From Lactobacillus colini (GTDB taxonomy: Bacteria > Bacillota > Bacilli > Lactobacillales > Lactobacillaceae), in contig NZ_JAGGLU010000002.1 of NCBI RefSeq assembly GCF_017874575.1, forward strand, positions 62,001 through 126,000: 64,000 nucleotides of DNA, read 5' to 3'. Positions 1-8,989 of this stretch are shown piece after piece (the first letter of the stretch is position 1; every line of letters starts with the position of its first letter). Below the pieces are notes generated by a model. It did no database searches. It worked only from the letters and a program-made list of their open reading frames with translations, and was not told the DNA's origin. A program made the translations under genes and the position numbers.

Positions 1-110
1 ATTTTAAAACTCCTTTTGCCATGATCAGTCTTTCAGATCATAGATTATATTACGACCAGTACAGAATAACATCTTTATGCTTTGATTTCAAGAGTTTTCT
101 AAGCTATAAA
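1..110 (-). other. Edge region with RBS of an off-window gene
   Basis: No gene is visible here. Read leftward, an AAAAGGAG sequence lies at 10-17, only 9 nt from the window edge, so a minus-strand gene probably starts at or just beyond position 1. I see no clear terminator for the permease that ends at 111. Confidence 0.4.
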
Positions 111-1709
111 TCAATAATTCTTCACCCGCTCATTCACACTAACAGCCATTGGATCAACCTGCTTAAGTGAAGTCTTAATCCCCCAATAATAGAAGATTAA
201 AGAAGCAACAATAATAATTACAAAGTCCCAAGGATACCTGATCCAATCCTGTCCGCCAAAGCCAACGCTACCACTATATGACATTAGTGAGATAAATACC
301 AAATATCCTAGCATCCACCAGCATCCCTTAAGCTGGCTCTTCAAGTTAGAATGACGATAGCGGATTTCATAATAAAGATAGATCGGCAATCCTAGTGCAA
401 TTACCAAGATAACCTCAATTGTCGTTGGCAACATTGTCCAATAAATAGCTAAGCTCGCCAATACAAATGCAAACGGCGCTATCCACTTCATCCAATTAGG
501 ACTAAACGGACGCTCTAAGTCAGGAGCAATCCTTCTTAAAGAAATTACCGTAACTGGTCCTGTTAAATATGCGATCAGCGTTGCACCTGTAATCACAGTT
601 GCTAGCAAGTTCCAGTTCCTAAATACAGAAACTAAGATCATTGCCAAAATAAGATCCATTGCCATCGCAAATCTTGGCACCATGTAACGATTATTCAACC
701 GACCTAGCCAACTTGGTAAGTGCTTAGTATGAGTCATTGCTGCTATTGCTCGAGAAGCTGTCGCCACAAAGGCTACTCCAGTACCAAAGGGTGATACAAA
801 AGCATCAAGATAGAGCAAGATCACCAGCCAATTAATTCCTAATAGAATCGCAATATCTGCAAAAGGTGATGTGAAGTCGATTCCATGCCAGCCGACCTTG
901 GCCAACATTGCTGGTTCAATTGCTCCAATAAATGTAACTTGCAACATAATATAAATTATAGCTGTGATAATCATTGAAGTTAAGACACCACGCACAATAT
1001 TTCGGCGCGGATTCTTCAATTCTCCACCCATATTAATTACAGTCTGAAAGGCATCATAAGACATAATAATTCCAGAAATTGACGTTGCTTCAAATATTGA
1101 CCTAGTGCCATAAGGCATAAAATTATGCATATTATTGCCAAAATTTGAAACATGGAAGCCACTCCAAATTAAGACCAAAATTGTTAAAGTTGGTAATAAC
1201 ACCTTAAAGATTGAAATCAAATTAGTAAAATGAGTCATTATCTTAACTGACCAAAAGTTGATCATCGTAAAGACCAACATAAATAAAAAAACAACCCATA
1301 AGCCACTTAGAGTGATAGTCCCATGATTCATAAAGTTCTTCGTCCAGTTAGCCCAGCTCCAAGGCCATGAGCTCATATACTGTACAGCCGCTACAGCTTC
1401 CATGGGGACTAGCGTCACCAATGATATCCAGTTAGCCCAAGCAGCGATAAATCCTAATAATGGACCATGACTGTATTGGGCATAACGACTCATACCCCCG
1501 CTTTCGGGGAACATAGCACCTAGTTCTACATAAGTAAGAGCAATTGTGATAATTATAACTGCCCCTAGAATCCAAGAGATAATAGCTGCAGGTCCTGCTA
1601 TCCTGGCTGCAGACCCTGCACCAAATAACCAACCAGAGCCAATCAATGAATTCAACGCTAGCATTACAGCAGAGAAAAGACTCATTTTATGTAATTTGCT
1701 TTTATCCAC
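111..1709 (-). CDS. APC-family amino-acid permease
   Basis: Integral membrane amino-acid/polyamine transporter of the APC superfamily, 532 aa with about 12-14 hydrophobic segments. The N-terminal part contains the family's glycine-rich first helix (SLIGSGWLFG near residue 21). The start is a GTG (1709) placed about 7 nt after a GGGGGG Shine-Dalgarno run. The substrate cannot be read from the sequence; glutamate/GABA-type or general amino-acid uptake are both possible. It lies downstream of glyA in the same direction but is separated from it by a terminator, so it probably has its own promoter. Confidence 0.8.
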   Translation of the reverse strand: MDKSKLHKMSLFSAVMLALNSLIGSGWLFGAGSAARIAGPAAIISWILGAVIIITIALTYVELGAMFPESGGMSRYAQYSHGPLLGFIAAWANWISLVTLVPMEAVAAVQYMSSWPWSWANWTKNFMNHGTITLSGLWVVFLFMLVFTMINFWSVKIMTHFTNLISIFKVLLPTLTILVLIWSGFHVSNFGNNMHNFMPYGTRSIFEATSISGIIMSYDAFQTVINMGGELKNPRRNIVRGVLTSMIITAIIYIMLQVTFIGAIEPAMLAKVGWHGIDFTSPFADIAILLGINWLVILLYLDAFVSPFGTGVAFVATASRAIAAMTHTKHLPSWLGRLNNRYMVPRFAMAMDLILAMILVSVFRNWNLLATVITGATLIAYLTGPVTVISLRRIAPDLERPFSPNWMKWIAPFAFVLASLAIYWTMLPTTIEVILVIALGLPIYLYYEIRYRHSNLKSQLKGCWWMLGYLVFISLMSYSGSVGFGGQDWIRYPWDFVIIIVASLIFYYWGIKTSLKQVDPMAVSVNERVKNY

Positions 1710-1761
1710 CTAATAACCCCCCTTTTCTTTTAAATTAATAGACGATGCTTATAATTGTAAC

Positions 1762-1800
1762 AAAAAATTGCCGCTGAAATTACAACAGTGACAATTTTTT
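1762..1800 (-). terminator. Terminator after glyA
   Basis: Imperfect 12-bp stem (AAATTGCCGCTG paired with CAGTGACAATTT) with T-rich tails on both strands. It lies just after the glyA stop and before the permease start. Confidence 0.7.
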
Positions 1801-1805
1801 ATAAA

Positions 1806-3038
1806 CTATATAATTGGGTATTTTTTAGTAAGTAAGGCTACTTGCGCTTTAACCTGCGACTTAGTAGCTTCATCAGCATTATTAAGTAACTCGCCAATAA
1901 GTCTAGCAACTTGGCGACAGTCTTGGCTTGAGAAGCCTCGACTAGTTATCGCTGGCGTGCCTAGTCTTAATCCACTTGTGACAAATGGGCTGCGCTTGTC
2001 ATTAGGAACAGATTCTTTATTAGTAGTAATATTTACACTGTCTAATAAATTCTGCGCTTCAAGCCCTGTTAAGCCAGTATCGGTAATGTCTATATTCAAT
2101 AAGTGATTATCTGTACCACCAGAAACAACTCGAATATTAGCTATCTGATTGAATTCATCAGCCATTGCTTGAGCATTATTGATTACTTGCTTAATGTAAG
2201 TCTTAAACTCTGGCTGCAAGTCTTCATAAAATGACTGGGCCTTAGCGGCAATAACATGCTCTAGAGGTCCGCCTTGACTTCCAGGAAAGACTGAAGAATT
2301 AATCTTCTTACTTAAATCAGGATTATTAGTCAAGATCATTCCACCACGTGGACCGCGCAAGGTCTTGTGAGTCGTTGTAGTTACAACATCGGCGACTCCT
2401 ACTGGATTAGGATGATATCCTGCTGCTACAAGACCAGCAATGTGAGCCATATCAACCATTAAATAAGCGCCAACGCTATCAGCAATCTCGCGGAAGGCTT
2501 GCCAATTAATAATTCGGCTATAAGCTGAAGCACCAGCAACAATTAACTGTGGTCTTACTTGTTGAGCTATCTTATTAATCTCATTAAAGTCAAGCATCTC
2601 GGTTTCAGCATTTAAGTCGTAGCTGTATGACTTATAAATCTTACCTGAGAAGTTAACCTTAGAGCCATGAGTCAAGTGACCACCAGCATCCATCCCCATC
2701 CCTAAGATTGTATCACCCGGCTTAAGAATAGCTTGGTACACAGCCATGTTAGCTTGTGAGCCTGAATGAGGTTGGACATTAACATAACTAGCATCGAAAA
2801 GCTGCTTAGCATAATCAATTGCTAGTTGCTCAACTTGGTCAATATATTCACACCCACCATAATAACGCTTGCCAGGATAGCCTTCGGCATACTTATTGGT
2901 TAGCACTGAACCTTGTGCTTGACGCACTGCTTCAGAAACGATATTTTCTGATGCGATTAGTTCAATCGTATCTTCTTGACGCTTCTCTTCATTCTTTATT
3001 GCTTGCCACAATTCTGGCGACTTTGTTGCATATTCCAT
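1806..3038 (-). CDS. glyA: Serine hydroxymethyltransferase
   Basis: PLP enzyme of the cytoplasm that interconverts serine plus tetrahydrofolate with glycine plus 5,10-methylene-THF, feeding one-carbon units to purine and thymidylate synthesis. It is 410 aa, the normal bacterial length. Visible landmarks are ELIASEN (residues 26-32), [11 protein letters not shown] (about 87-97) and [14 protein letters not shown] with the PLP lysine near 225. The ATG follows GGAAGTGTGATAA. It stands divergent from pepD with about 240 nt of promoter DNA between them, and ends at its own terminator. Confidence 0.97.
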   Translation of the reverse strand: MEYATKSPELWQAIKNEEKRQEDTIELIASENIVSEAVRQAQGSVLTNKYAEGYPGKRYYGGCEYIDQVEQLAIDYAKQLFDASYVNVQPHSGSQANMAVYQAILKPGDTILGMGMDAGGHLTHGSKVNFSGKIYKSYSYDLNAETEMLDFNEINKIAQQVRPQLIVAGASAYSRIINWQAFREIADSVGAYLMVDMAHIAGLVAAGYHPNPVGVADVVTTTTHKTLRGPRGGMILTNNPDLSKKINSSVFPGSQGGPLEHVIAAKAQSFYEDLQPEFKTYIKQVINNAQAMADEFNQIANIRVVSGGTDNHLLNIDITDTGLTGLEAQNLLDSVNITTNKESVPNDKRSPFVTSGLRLGTPAITSRGFSSQDCRQVARLIGELLNNADEATKSQVKAQVALLTKKYPII

Positions 3039-3282
3039 TTATCACACTTCCTTTCAAAAACTACATTTCTTAGTTTAGGTCTACTATAATTTTACAGTAT
3101 GCTACTACAACTGTAATCATAATTCTCTCTAAAAAATCTGCCAAATTCTCAATTGCCAATATAGTGACATCTTTACATATGTAGATAAAATTTAAGCCTA
3201 AACATTTAATTACTTTTCCCAAATTGCAATATTTCTTCTAAAATAGAGTTAAAGATTTTTTAGAAAAGGAATTAGTGATTAA

Positions 3283-4698
3283 ATGAAACAAACTGAATGT
3301 ACTACAATTCTAGTTGGTAAAAACGCCACTATTGATGGCTCTACCATGATTGCCCGTAGTGAAGATGGTGGTCGTACGATTATCCCCGAAAGATTCGACG
3401 TTGTTATGCCAGCTGACCAACCTAAACATTACGAAGCTGTTATTAGCCACCAGAAGATTGATGATGCTGACTTATTAGATAATCCTATGCGCTATACTTC
3501 AGCTCCTGACGCTTCTGGCAAAAATGGTATCTGGGCTGCTGCGGGTATTAATAGCGATAACGTAGCCATGACTGCAACTGAAACTATCACCACTAATGCT
3601 CGTATTCAAGGAATTGATCCTTTATTGACTGAAGGTGGACTAGGTGAGGAAGACTTCGTAACTTTAACGCTTCCTTATATCCATTCACCTAAAGAAGGTG
3701 TTGAACGTGTTGGCTACTTATTAGAGAAGTACGGCACCTACGAAATGAACGGCATGGCCTTCTCTGATAAGGATGAAATCTGGTACTTAGAAACTGTTGG
3801 TGGCCACCACTGGATTGCTCGAAGAATCCCTGATGATGCCTATGTTGTTGCACCTAACCGCTTAAATATTGATGAATTTGACTTTGAATCTGAAGACTTC
3901 ATGTCCAGTAGCGATTTAAAGAACTTAATTGAAGAATACCAACTCAATCCAGATCAAGACGGCTACAATATGCGCCATATCTTCGGTTCAGCAACTATCA
4001 AGGATGCTCACTACAATAACCCTCGTGCTTGGTATGTTCACAAATACTTTGATCCAGAATTTAAGGGACAACCAGGTGATCAAGATCAACCATTCATCAC
4101 TTATGCTAAAAAGAAGATTAGCATTGAAGATATTAAGTTCATCGAAAGCTCCCACTACCAAGACACACCATTCGACGCCTATGGCGATATGGGTACCCCT
4201 GAACAAAAGAAAACCTTCCGCCCAATCGGCATTAATCGAAACTTCGAAACTCATATCTTGCAAGTAAGAAATGACGTTCCTGCTGAAATCGCTGGTGTTC
4301 AATGGCTTGCCTTCGGTCCTAACACCTTCAATAGTATGGTGCCATTCTATACTAATATCACTACTACTCCAGCAAGCTTCCAAACTGGTCCTAAGTTCGA
4401 CTTGAACAAGATCTTCTGGCTAAATAAGCTTGCTGCTCAATTGGGTGATACTAACTTCCGCGTTTACGGTGCCTTAGAAGAAGACTTCGAACAAAAATCC
4501 CTTGCTCAATGCCACAAGATCCAACATGAAACTGATAAAGAAGTTGCTGGTCTGTCTGGCAGTGAATTAGAAGCCAAATTAAATGAAGCTAACCAGAAGA
4601 TGGCTGATACCGTTTATAACAACACAGTTGAACTATTGGGTAATATGGTCAACGAAGGTCATGGCTTGATGACTCTGAAGTATGACTTACTAGACTAA
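3283..4698 (+). CDS. pepD: C69-family dipeptidase
   Basis: Cytoplasmic dipeptidase of peptidase family C69 (PepD/PepDA type), used by lactobacilli in the last steps of casein and oligopeptide breakdown. It is 471 aa. The N-terminus MKQTECTTILVGK puts the family's N-terminal nucleophile at Cys6, which implies self-processing or direct exposure of that residue. GSTMIARSED follows, as in other members. It has no signal peptide. It is a single-gene transcription unit between the glyA-facing promoter region and a strong terminator. Several PepD paralogues are usual in lactobacilli, so the numbering (A/B) is not assigned. Confidence 0.93.
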   Translation: MKQTECTTILVGKNATIDGSTMIARSEDGGRTIIPERFDVVMPADQPKHYEAVISHQKIDDADLLDNPMRYTSAPDASGKNGIWAAAGINSDNVAMTATETITTNARIQGIDPLLTEGGLGEEDFVTLTLPYIHSPKEGVERVGYLLEKYGTYEMNGMAFSDKDEIWYLETVGGHHWIARRIPDDAYVVAPNRLNIDEFDFESEDFMSSSDLKNLIEEYQLNPDQDGYNMRHIFGSATIKDAHYNNPRAWYVHKYFDPEFKGQPGDQDQPFITYAKKKISIEDIKFIESSHYQDTPFDAYGDMGTPEQKKTFRPIGINRNFETHILQVRNDVPAEIAGVQWLAFGPNTFNSMVPFYTNITTTPASFQTGPKFDLNKIFWLNKLAAQLGDTNFRVYGALEEDFEQKSLAQCHKIQHETDKEVAGLSGSELEAKLNEANQKMADTVYNNTVELLGNMVNEGHGLMTLKYDLLD

Positions 4699-4708
4699 TT
4701 AGCCTGCT

Positions 4709-4746
4709 AAAAAAACGTAATTCCTGAAAATGGAGTTACGTTTTTT
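4709..4746 (+). terminator. Terminator after pepD
   Basis: Hairpin CGTAAtTCC/GGAgTTACG followed by TTTTTTG, 10 nt after the pepD stop. Confidence 0.85.
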
Positions 4747-4838
4747 GCTTTGAGAAATTATAATCTACACTATTCTATTGATAAAATTAAAAATCAGTTC
4801 AAATTAATGAACTGACTAAATAAACCTTCTCTACCTGA

Positions 4839-5048
4839 TTAAGGCTGCTTTCCTTGACTACTTTGAGAACGGGACTTAAAAAGCCAACTATATAAAACTA
4901 ATCCGACTACTACTGCTGCCACGCCTCCAAGAAAACGTGGAATCCAAACATTTTCAAAAAATCCTGTACAAATGTTACAGAAAAAAGTTCCAAACTTTGA
5001 TGATAAAACTATCACGACTATCCATTTTAAAACCTCTATCGTCGTCAT
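4839..5048 (-). CDS. Small membrane protein, function unknown
   Basis: I do not recognise the family. It is a 69-aa ORF with a good ribosome site (GAGG, then ATTTATT, then ATG) and two hydrophobic stretches (about residues 7-27 and 35-57) with two Cys in CNIC between them. It ends in a basic and polar tail (FKSRSQSSQGKQP). Upstream on the same strand is the inverted-repeat-bounded segment 5071-5355. The ribosome site and the membrane-protein composition favour a real gene, but no homologue is claimed. Confidence 0.5.
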   Translation of the reverse strand: MTTIEVLKWIVVIVLSSKFGTFFCNICTGFFENVWIPRFLGGVAAVVVGLVLYSWLFKSRSQSSQGKQP

Positions 5049-5070
5049 AATAAATTCCTCATATTAAAAA

Positions 5071-5355
5071 ATGTAGTAATTATTTTTTATAAATAGTGTA
5101 ACTCTGAACACCACGTGTTAGTCCATAATTACTATTAGCTTTCGCCTTACATCTTTAGCCTTCCGCCCAGACAGTTCCTTAAAGTTCGAACTTTACATAC
5201 TAAGTCATCTAATAGTTCAAGCATGACTATTGCAGCTTTGATGACTTTGATCGATATGCACTTATACTTGCGAGGTTATTCTTAAATATTGTAATTAGGG
5301 ATTAACATGTAATAATTAGAATTACACTACTTAGTGAGAATATTAATTACTACAT
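5071..5355. repeat. 285-bp inverted-repeat-bounded segment (MITE-like)
   Basis: The ends are perfect 12-bp inverted copies: ATGTAGTAATTA at 5071-5082 and TAATTACTACAT at 5344-5355. Just inside, TAGTGTAA-C-TCT (from 5094) matches the reverse complement of the right side at 11 of 12 positions, so the terminal repeats extend imperfectly for about 35 bp. No coding frame fills the interior. A perfect palindrome AAAGTTCGAACTTT sits at 5181-5194. I see no clear target-site duplication. This occupies most of the gene-free stretch 5049-5540. It could be a miniature transposable element, or a structured RNA/leader of the small minus-strand gene. Confidence 0.45.
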
Positions 5356-5457
5356 GATTCTTTATTTATCAAATGTCAAACACTCAGTAAAATATAGTAA
5401 GCGTCTATAATTAAATTATAGCATAATTTGGTATCTTTCCTATTTTTTGCTTTTTAA

Positions 5458-5530
5458 AAGTTATAAAATAAAAATAAAGTTATAAAAAGTTATAAAATAA
5501 AAATAAAGTTATAAAAAGTTATAAAAAAGA
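5458..5530 (+). repeat. 29-bp tandem repeats upstream of AAA ATPase
   Basis: Two full 29-bp copies (5458-5486 and 5487-5515) plus the first part of a third copy. Each contains AGTTATAAA twice, giving about five AGTTATAAA iterations up to the Shine-Dalgarno of the ATPase. Being direct, AT-only and immediately promoter-proximal, they may be protein-binding iterons or a slippage-prone promoter. Confidence 0.75.
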
Positions 5531-5540
5531 AGGTGTCATT

Positions 5541-6641
5541 TTGAAAAATCCATTTAATCCAAGTTTTGGTAAAATACCGAGTATTTTTCTAAATCGTGAT
5601 TCTTTAACTTCGAGAGTTGTAACCGAATTAAAAGATGGTGATTCTCCCTTTCAAACCTCTTTAATCTACGGTCAACGTGGCTCAGGAAAGACTACGTTAA
5701 TGACTAACTTTGCCAATATTTTAAACCAAAAAGAAGATTGGCTAGTTATTGATTTAGTCTTAGATGATGACCTTCTGGATTCTTTAATTAATCAATTGCG
5801 TAATCGTCTAGCTAATCATACTTCCTTGCAAAATTTAGATTTAAAATTAGGCATTGGCGGATTAGGGGTTAATGCACAATTTTCGAAAAATAATCCTCAA
5901 AATTTTCAATCACTCTTTGAAAAATATTTATCACAACTAAACGCAGCAGGCATTCAGGTCTTAATTAATATTGACGAAATTGAGACCACTTCTCAACTTA
6001 GAAAATTAGTTAGTTGTTACCAAGTAATGCTAAGAAAAAATCTAAAAGTCTCACTATTAATGGCAGGATTACCTGAAAATGTTTCCGAACTTCAAAATGA
6101 TAAAGTCTTAACTTTCTTATTGCGGGCTAATAGAATTGTCCTAACGCCTCTTTCTGCTACTGACATTATGGAAAGCTACCGCTGCACCTTCGAAAATGAT
6201 GGTTATCATATCTCTCATGAAACTCTGCTTTACATGACTAAGCAAACGCTTGGCTTTGCATATGCATTCCAGCTTTTAGGTTATTATGTTTGGCGATTTT
6301 CCCAGGAAAATAAAATCAAAGAAATTACAATTCAATCCGTACAAGCGATATTAGATGATTATGTAGCAGACCTCAATCGCAATGTATATTTCAAGATTTA
6401 TAATGAAATGTCTAACAAGGAGCAACAGTTTGTTCAGGCAATGGCTACCATCGACAAACCTAAAATTAAAGTACAACATATTGGGCAAATTATGGGCAAA
6501 CCTGCCAACTATATCTCAGTCTACCGCAAAAAATTAATTGACAATCAAGTAATCAAAAGCTCAGGCTATGGCTATGTAAGCTTCATCCTGCCTTACTTCG
6601 ACCAATATGTCAAAGATCAGATTCTACTAGACTTATTCTAA
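5541..6641 (+). CDS. AAA family ATPase with C-terminal winged-helix region
   Basis: Cytoplasmic P-loop ATPase of the archaeal-ATPase/ORC-like type, 366 aa. Walker A is GQRGSGKTT (residues 44-52) and Walker B is VLINIDEIE (about 138-148). The C-terminal ~90 residues (after NKEQQFVQAM) look like a winged helix. The start is TTG at 5541, set by AGAAGG 8 nt upstream. No membrane segment is seen. Its role is unknown; relatives are often orphan ATPases that bind DNA or membrane partners. It is preceded by the tandem repeat and closed by a hairpin terminator, so it is a single-gene unit. Confidence 0.75.
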   Translation: MKNPFNPSFGKIPSIFLNRDSLTSRVVTELKDGDSPFQTSLIYGQRGSGKTTLMTNFANILNQKEDWLVIDLVLDDDLLDSLINQLRNRLANHTSLQNLDLKLGIGGLGVNAQFSKNNPQNFQSLFEKYLSQLNAAGIQVLINIDEIETTSQLRKLVSCYQVMLRKNLKVSLLMAGLPENVSELQNDKVLTFLLRANRIVLTPLSATDIMESYRCTFENDGYHISHETLLYMTKQTLGFAYAFQLLGYYVWRFSQENKIKEITIQSVQAILDDYVADLNRNVYFKIYNEMSNKEQQFVQAMATIDKPKIKVQHIGQIMGKPANYISVYRKKLIDNQVIKSSGYGYVSFILPYFDQYVKDQILLDLF

Positions 6642-6649
6642 GCAAATTA

Positions 6650-6687
6650 AAACACGTAATTCTCAATAATGAAGAGTTACGTGTTTT
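6650..6687. terminator. Bidirectional terminator
   Basis: AAAACACGTAAtTCTC and GAGAgTTACGTGTTTTT form a stem with T-rich tails both ways. It serves the ATPase (+) and the unknown gene ending at 6695 (-). Confidence 0.85.
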
Positions 6688-6694
6688 TCTATAA

Positions 6695-7351
6695 TTAAAA
6701 TTTGCACTTCTGATACAAGGGCAATAAAGCTTGGATACCCGATAAGATATATTCTTCCATATTGTCTACCTTAACCTTATGTCTAAAGGCAAACTTCCCT
6801 ACCAAGAAGCTAGTTTCACTTGCTCTCTGGTTAAACGAATTCTGCAAGTTAGTGTTATTCAAGTAGTCCGCTAAAGATACACGGCTATTTAAATCCATAT
6901 CATCCTTATCCCAGACATACCAATTAGTTAAATCTATATCCTTGCTCCAAGCTGGAATCTCTGCTAGTAGCTGGTTGTAATCTGCAACATCGCCACTTCT
7001 CTTAGCACTTTGGTAATGTTGAAACATTAAATAAACTAGCAATTGATCCTTATCAAACATTACACTAATACAAGGATTATAATTAGCCCACTTCTTGAGG
7101 CGGTATGATGCCCAATAATGGTTACGTAAGTTCCAGCCGTTAGTCCAGCTTTCAACATGAACCTTGTCAAACAAGCCTTCTGGCAATTGGGTAGCGACAT
7201 TTTGATTAACTTCTTTCCATACTTGCCAGACTTGCTTAAATTGCTGCTTCAATTCATCAACTTCTTGTGGTGTCTTTTCTTCTTTAATCTTTTTAAATGA
7301 AAAGTTAGGTTGGTCAAAGATCTGGTACATTTCTTCAGTTAATTTGGTCAT
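6695..7351 (-). CDS. Uncharacterised soluble protein paired with WYL regulator
   Basis: I do not recognise this 218-aa protein. It is soluble, without signal peptide, and rich in Trp and aromatic residues (SWTNGWNLRNHYWASYRLKKW near 88-108 and LTNWYVWDKDD near 146-156). Its ATG overlaps the stop of the upstream WYL regulator by one base (TAATG), so the two are translationally coupled. It is probably a sensor or effector partner of that regulator; the function is open. Confidence 0.65.
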   Translation of the reverse strand: MTKLTEEMYQIFDQPNFSFKKIKEEKTPQEVDELKQQFKQVWQVWKEVNQNVATQLPEGLFDKVHVESWTNGWNLRNHYWASYRLKKWANYNPCISVMFDKDQLLVYLMFQHYQSAKRSGDVADYNQLLAEIPAWSKDIDLTNWYVWDKDDMDLNSRVSLADYLNNTNLQNSFNQRASETSFLVGKFAFRHKVKVDNMEEYILSGIQALLPLYQKCKF

Positions 7352-8298
7352 TAGTGTCCTCTTTCTAATCTATTAAGGTCTAGCATAGACTTCAACTTGG
7401 CTAGGTACAACTTCTTGAGTGCAATTGGTTCTATTATCTTCACTTCTGGTCCTAAGCGCAGTAAGTAGTCAGTTAAGTAATCAAGCTCACGATGGTTAAT
7501 TTTACCCGTCAAAAGATACTTCCCACCAGCTTCAATAATATTCATTTCAGGATATTCATCAAGCAAGAATAACTCGCGCCCTCTTTGACTGACTTCACAC
7601 TTAAATGATACATCATAGTGAGCTTGATTATAACTAGCTAATAATTGGCGCAATTCAGAATGACTATAAGTAGCGTCTGACTTAATTATCTGACAATCAA
7701 GAATCTTATCACAACGCAAGATAAAAAAGCTCCTTAACTCCAGGTTATAAACCTTACAGAACCAATTACCCGATTGATAAAATAATTCATATACTTGCAC
7801 CTTCTGTCTTGACTTAATATATTGGTCATTCTTTAATTCTAACACCAAGTCTTCTACTGCTGCCTTCAACAAAATGCCAAAATATTCTACCTTATGTAAA
7901 CTAGGTTGCTGATGATATTTGACATATTGTTGTTGGACTTGGATCTTCTTCATGCTCTGTGGCGGAAGACTCTTCATCAATTTTTGATAGATTCTGTCAT
8001 AAGCATTACTAAATGGTGTCGCAGATATACGCTCCAAGGCCTTAATCGCAAAGAAGATGGCATTTATCTCTTTAAAATTAAATCTAATTGGAATCCATAA
8101 TTTATCATGAATTAACTTATAGGCACCATAACGGCCACGCTCAACATAGAACTTTAGTCCCATACTTTCTAAGTCAGCTACATCACGAATAGCTGTCCGT
8201 TCAGAAATTCCAAATTCATCTTCTAAATCTTGAAGATGAAACTCACTTCGATAACTTAAATAGATTAATTCTTGATTTAGTCTTTCAGATTTTTTCAT
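7351..8298 (-). CDS. HTH-WYL domain transcriptional regulator
   Basis: YafY/PafC-type transcription regulator. A DeoR-like winged HTH occupies roughly residues 5-60 (FGISERTAIRDVADLESMGL), followed by a WYL ligand-sensing domain and a C-terminal extension. WYL proteins bind nucleic acid or nucleotide ligands. I chose the ATG at 8298 (MKKSERLN) because AGGATTAAAG lies just before it; an ATG 15 nt upstream is possible. It is divergent from the flavin-binding-fold gene at 8374, with only ~75 nt between, so it may regulate that gene as well as its own operon. Confidence 0.8.
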   Translation of the reverse strand: MKKSERLNQELIYLSYRSEFHLQDLEDEFGISERTAIRDVADLESMGLKFYVERGRYGAYKLIHDKLWIPIRFNFKEINAIFFAIKALERISATPFSNAYDRIYQKLMKSLPPQSMKKIQVQQQYVKYHQQPSLHKVEYFGILLKAAVEDLVLELKNDQYIKSRQKVQVYELFYQSGNWFCKVYNLELRSFFILRCDKILDCQIIKSDATYSHSELRQLLASYNQAHYDVSFKCEVSQRGRELFLLDEYPEMNIIEAGGKYLLTGKINHRELDYLTDYLLRLGPEVKIIEPIALKKLYLAKLKSMLDLNRLERGH

Positions 8299-8373
8299 CT
8301 TTAATCCTGTCATAAATTGTCAGTTATTAGATATATTATTATATTAACAAATAAATTTAGAAAGGTAATTTCT

Positions 8374-8841
8374 ATGTCCGTAAGTATTTTAAACAATCAA
8401 ACTACCAATTCAGAATTCTTAAAATTCGCTGTTGACGAAATTCACAACGTTGTAATTTCTACGGTGTCTAATAAGAAACTTCCTAGCGCTCAAGTATGTG
8501 ACTTACTATTCACTCAAAACGGTAAGCTCTACATTACTACTAGCAAGAATAACCACCCATTCTTTGATGATTTGGATAAGTCTACTAATGTATTAGTTAC
8601 TGGATATAAGGGCGATGGAACAATGGATTCTTGCGGCTTTTCAATTAATGCTAAAGTTAGAAATATTCACCAAGAATTATTAGACCTTGCTTTTGAAAAG
8701 AATCCGTATCTTTATGAAATATACCAAGATAATATTGCTAAAGCAAAGCAAGCACTCCAAATCTTCGAGATTACTCCTAAAACCGCCGGCTACTTAGACC
8801 ACCGCACTAAGCCGATCTTTTATCGTGAATTTAAGTTCTAA
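8374..8841 (+). CDS. Pyridoxamine 5'-phosphate oxidase-fold protein
   Basis: Small flavin/heme-binding split-barrel protein, 155 aa. The body LPSAQVCDLLFTQNGKLYI followed by TSKNNHPFFDDL is typical of the PNPOx-like family. The start is ATG 8374 with AGAAAGG 8 nt upstream; an in-frame upstream extension to 8317 would run into the promoter and is not used. These proteins usually bind FMN or F420-like cofactors; true pyridoxamine oxidase activity is not implied. It is divergent from the WYL regulator. Confidence 0.75.
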   Translation: MSVSILNNQTTNSEFLKFAVDEIHNVVISTVSNKKLPSAQVCDLLFTQNGKLYITTSKNNHPFFDDLDKSTNVLVTGYKGDGTMDSCGFSINAKVRNIHQELLDLAFEKNPYLYEIYQDNIAKAKQALQIFEITPKTAGYLDHRTKPIFYREFKF

Positions 8842-8989
8842 ATGCAACTTGTTATGCATCTGTAATCTAAAATAGCATCTCTTGTAACACATTTCACTTA
8901 TGATATTCCTTGGCATGATTAATGGTGTATCTTGGTAGTCTACAGCATTAATCTGCCACCACATCACACAGAAAAAAGGAAACATTTAA

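Noticed and set aside
5049-5457. Known riboswitch class in the leader of the small membrane gene
   Set aside because: I compared it by eye with purine, SAM, fluoride, yybP-ykoY and T-box patterns; none fits. Inverted-repeat structure is all that can be stated.
5458-5530. Tandem repeats as a CRISPR array
   Set aside because: The repeats are directly adjacent, AT-only, with no unique spacers and no cas genes.
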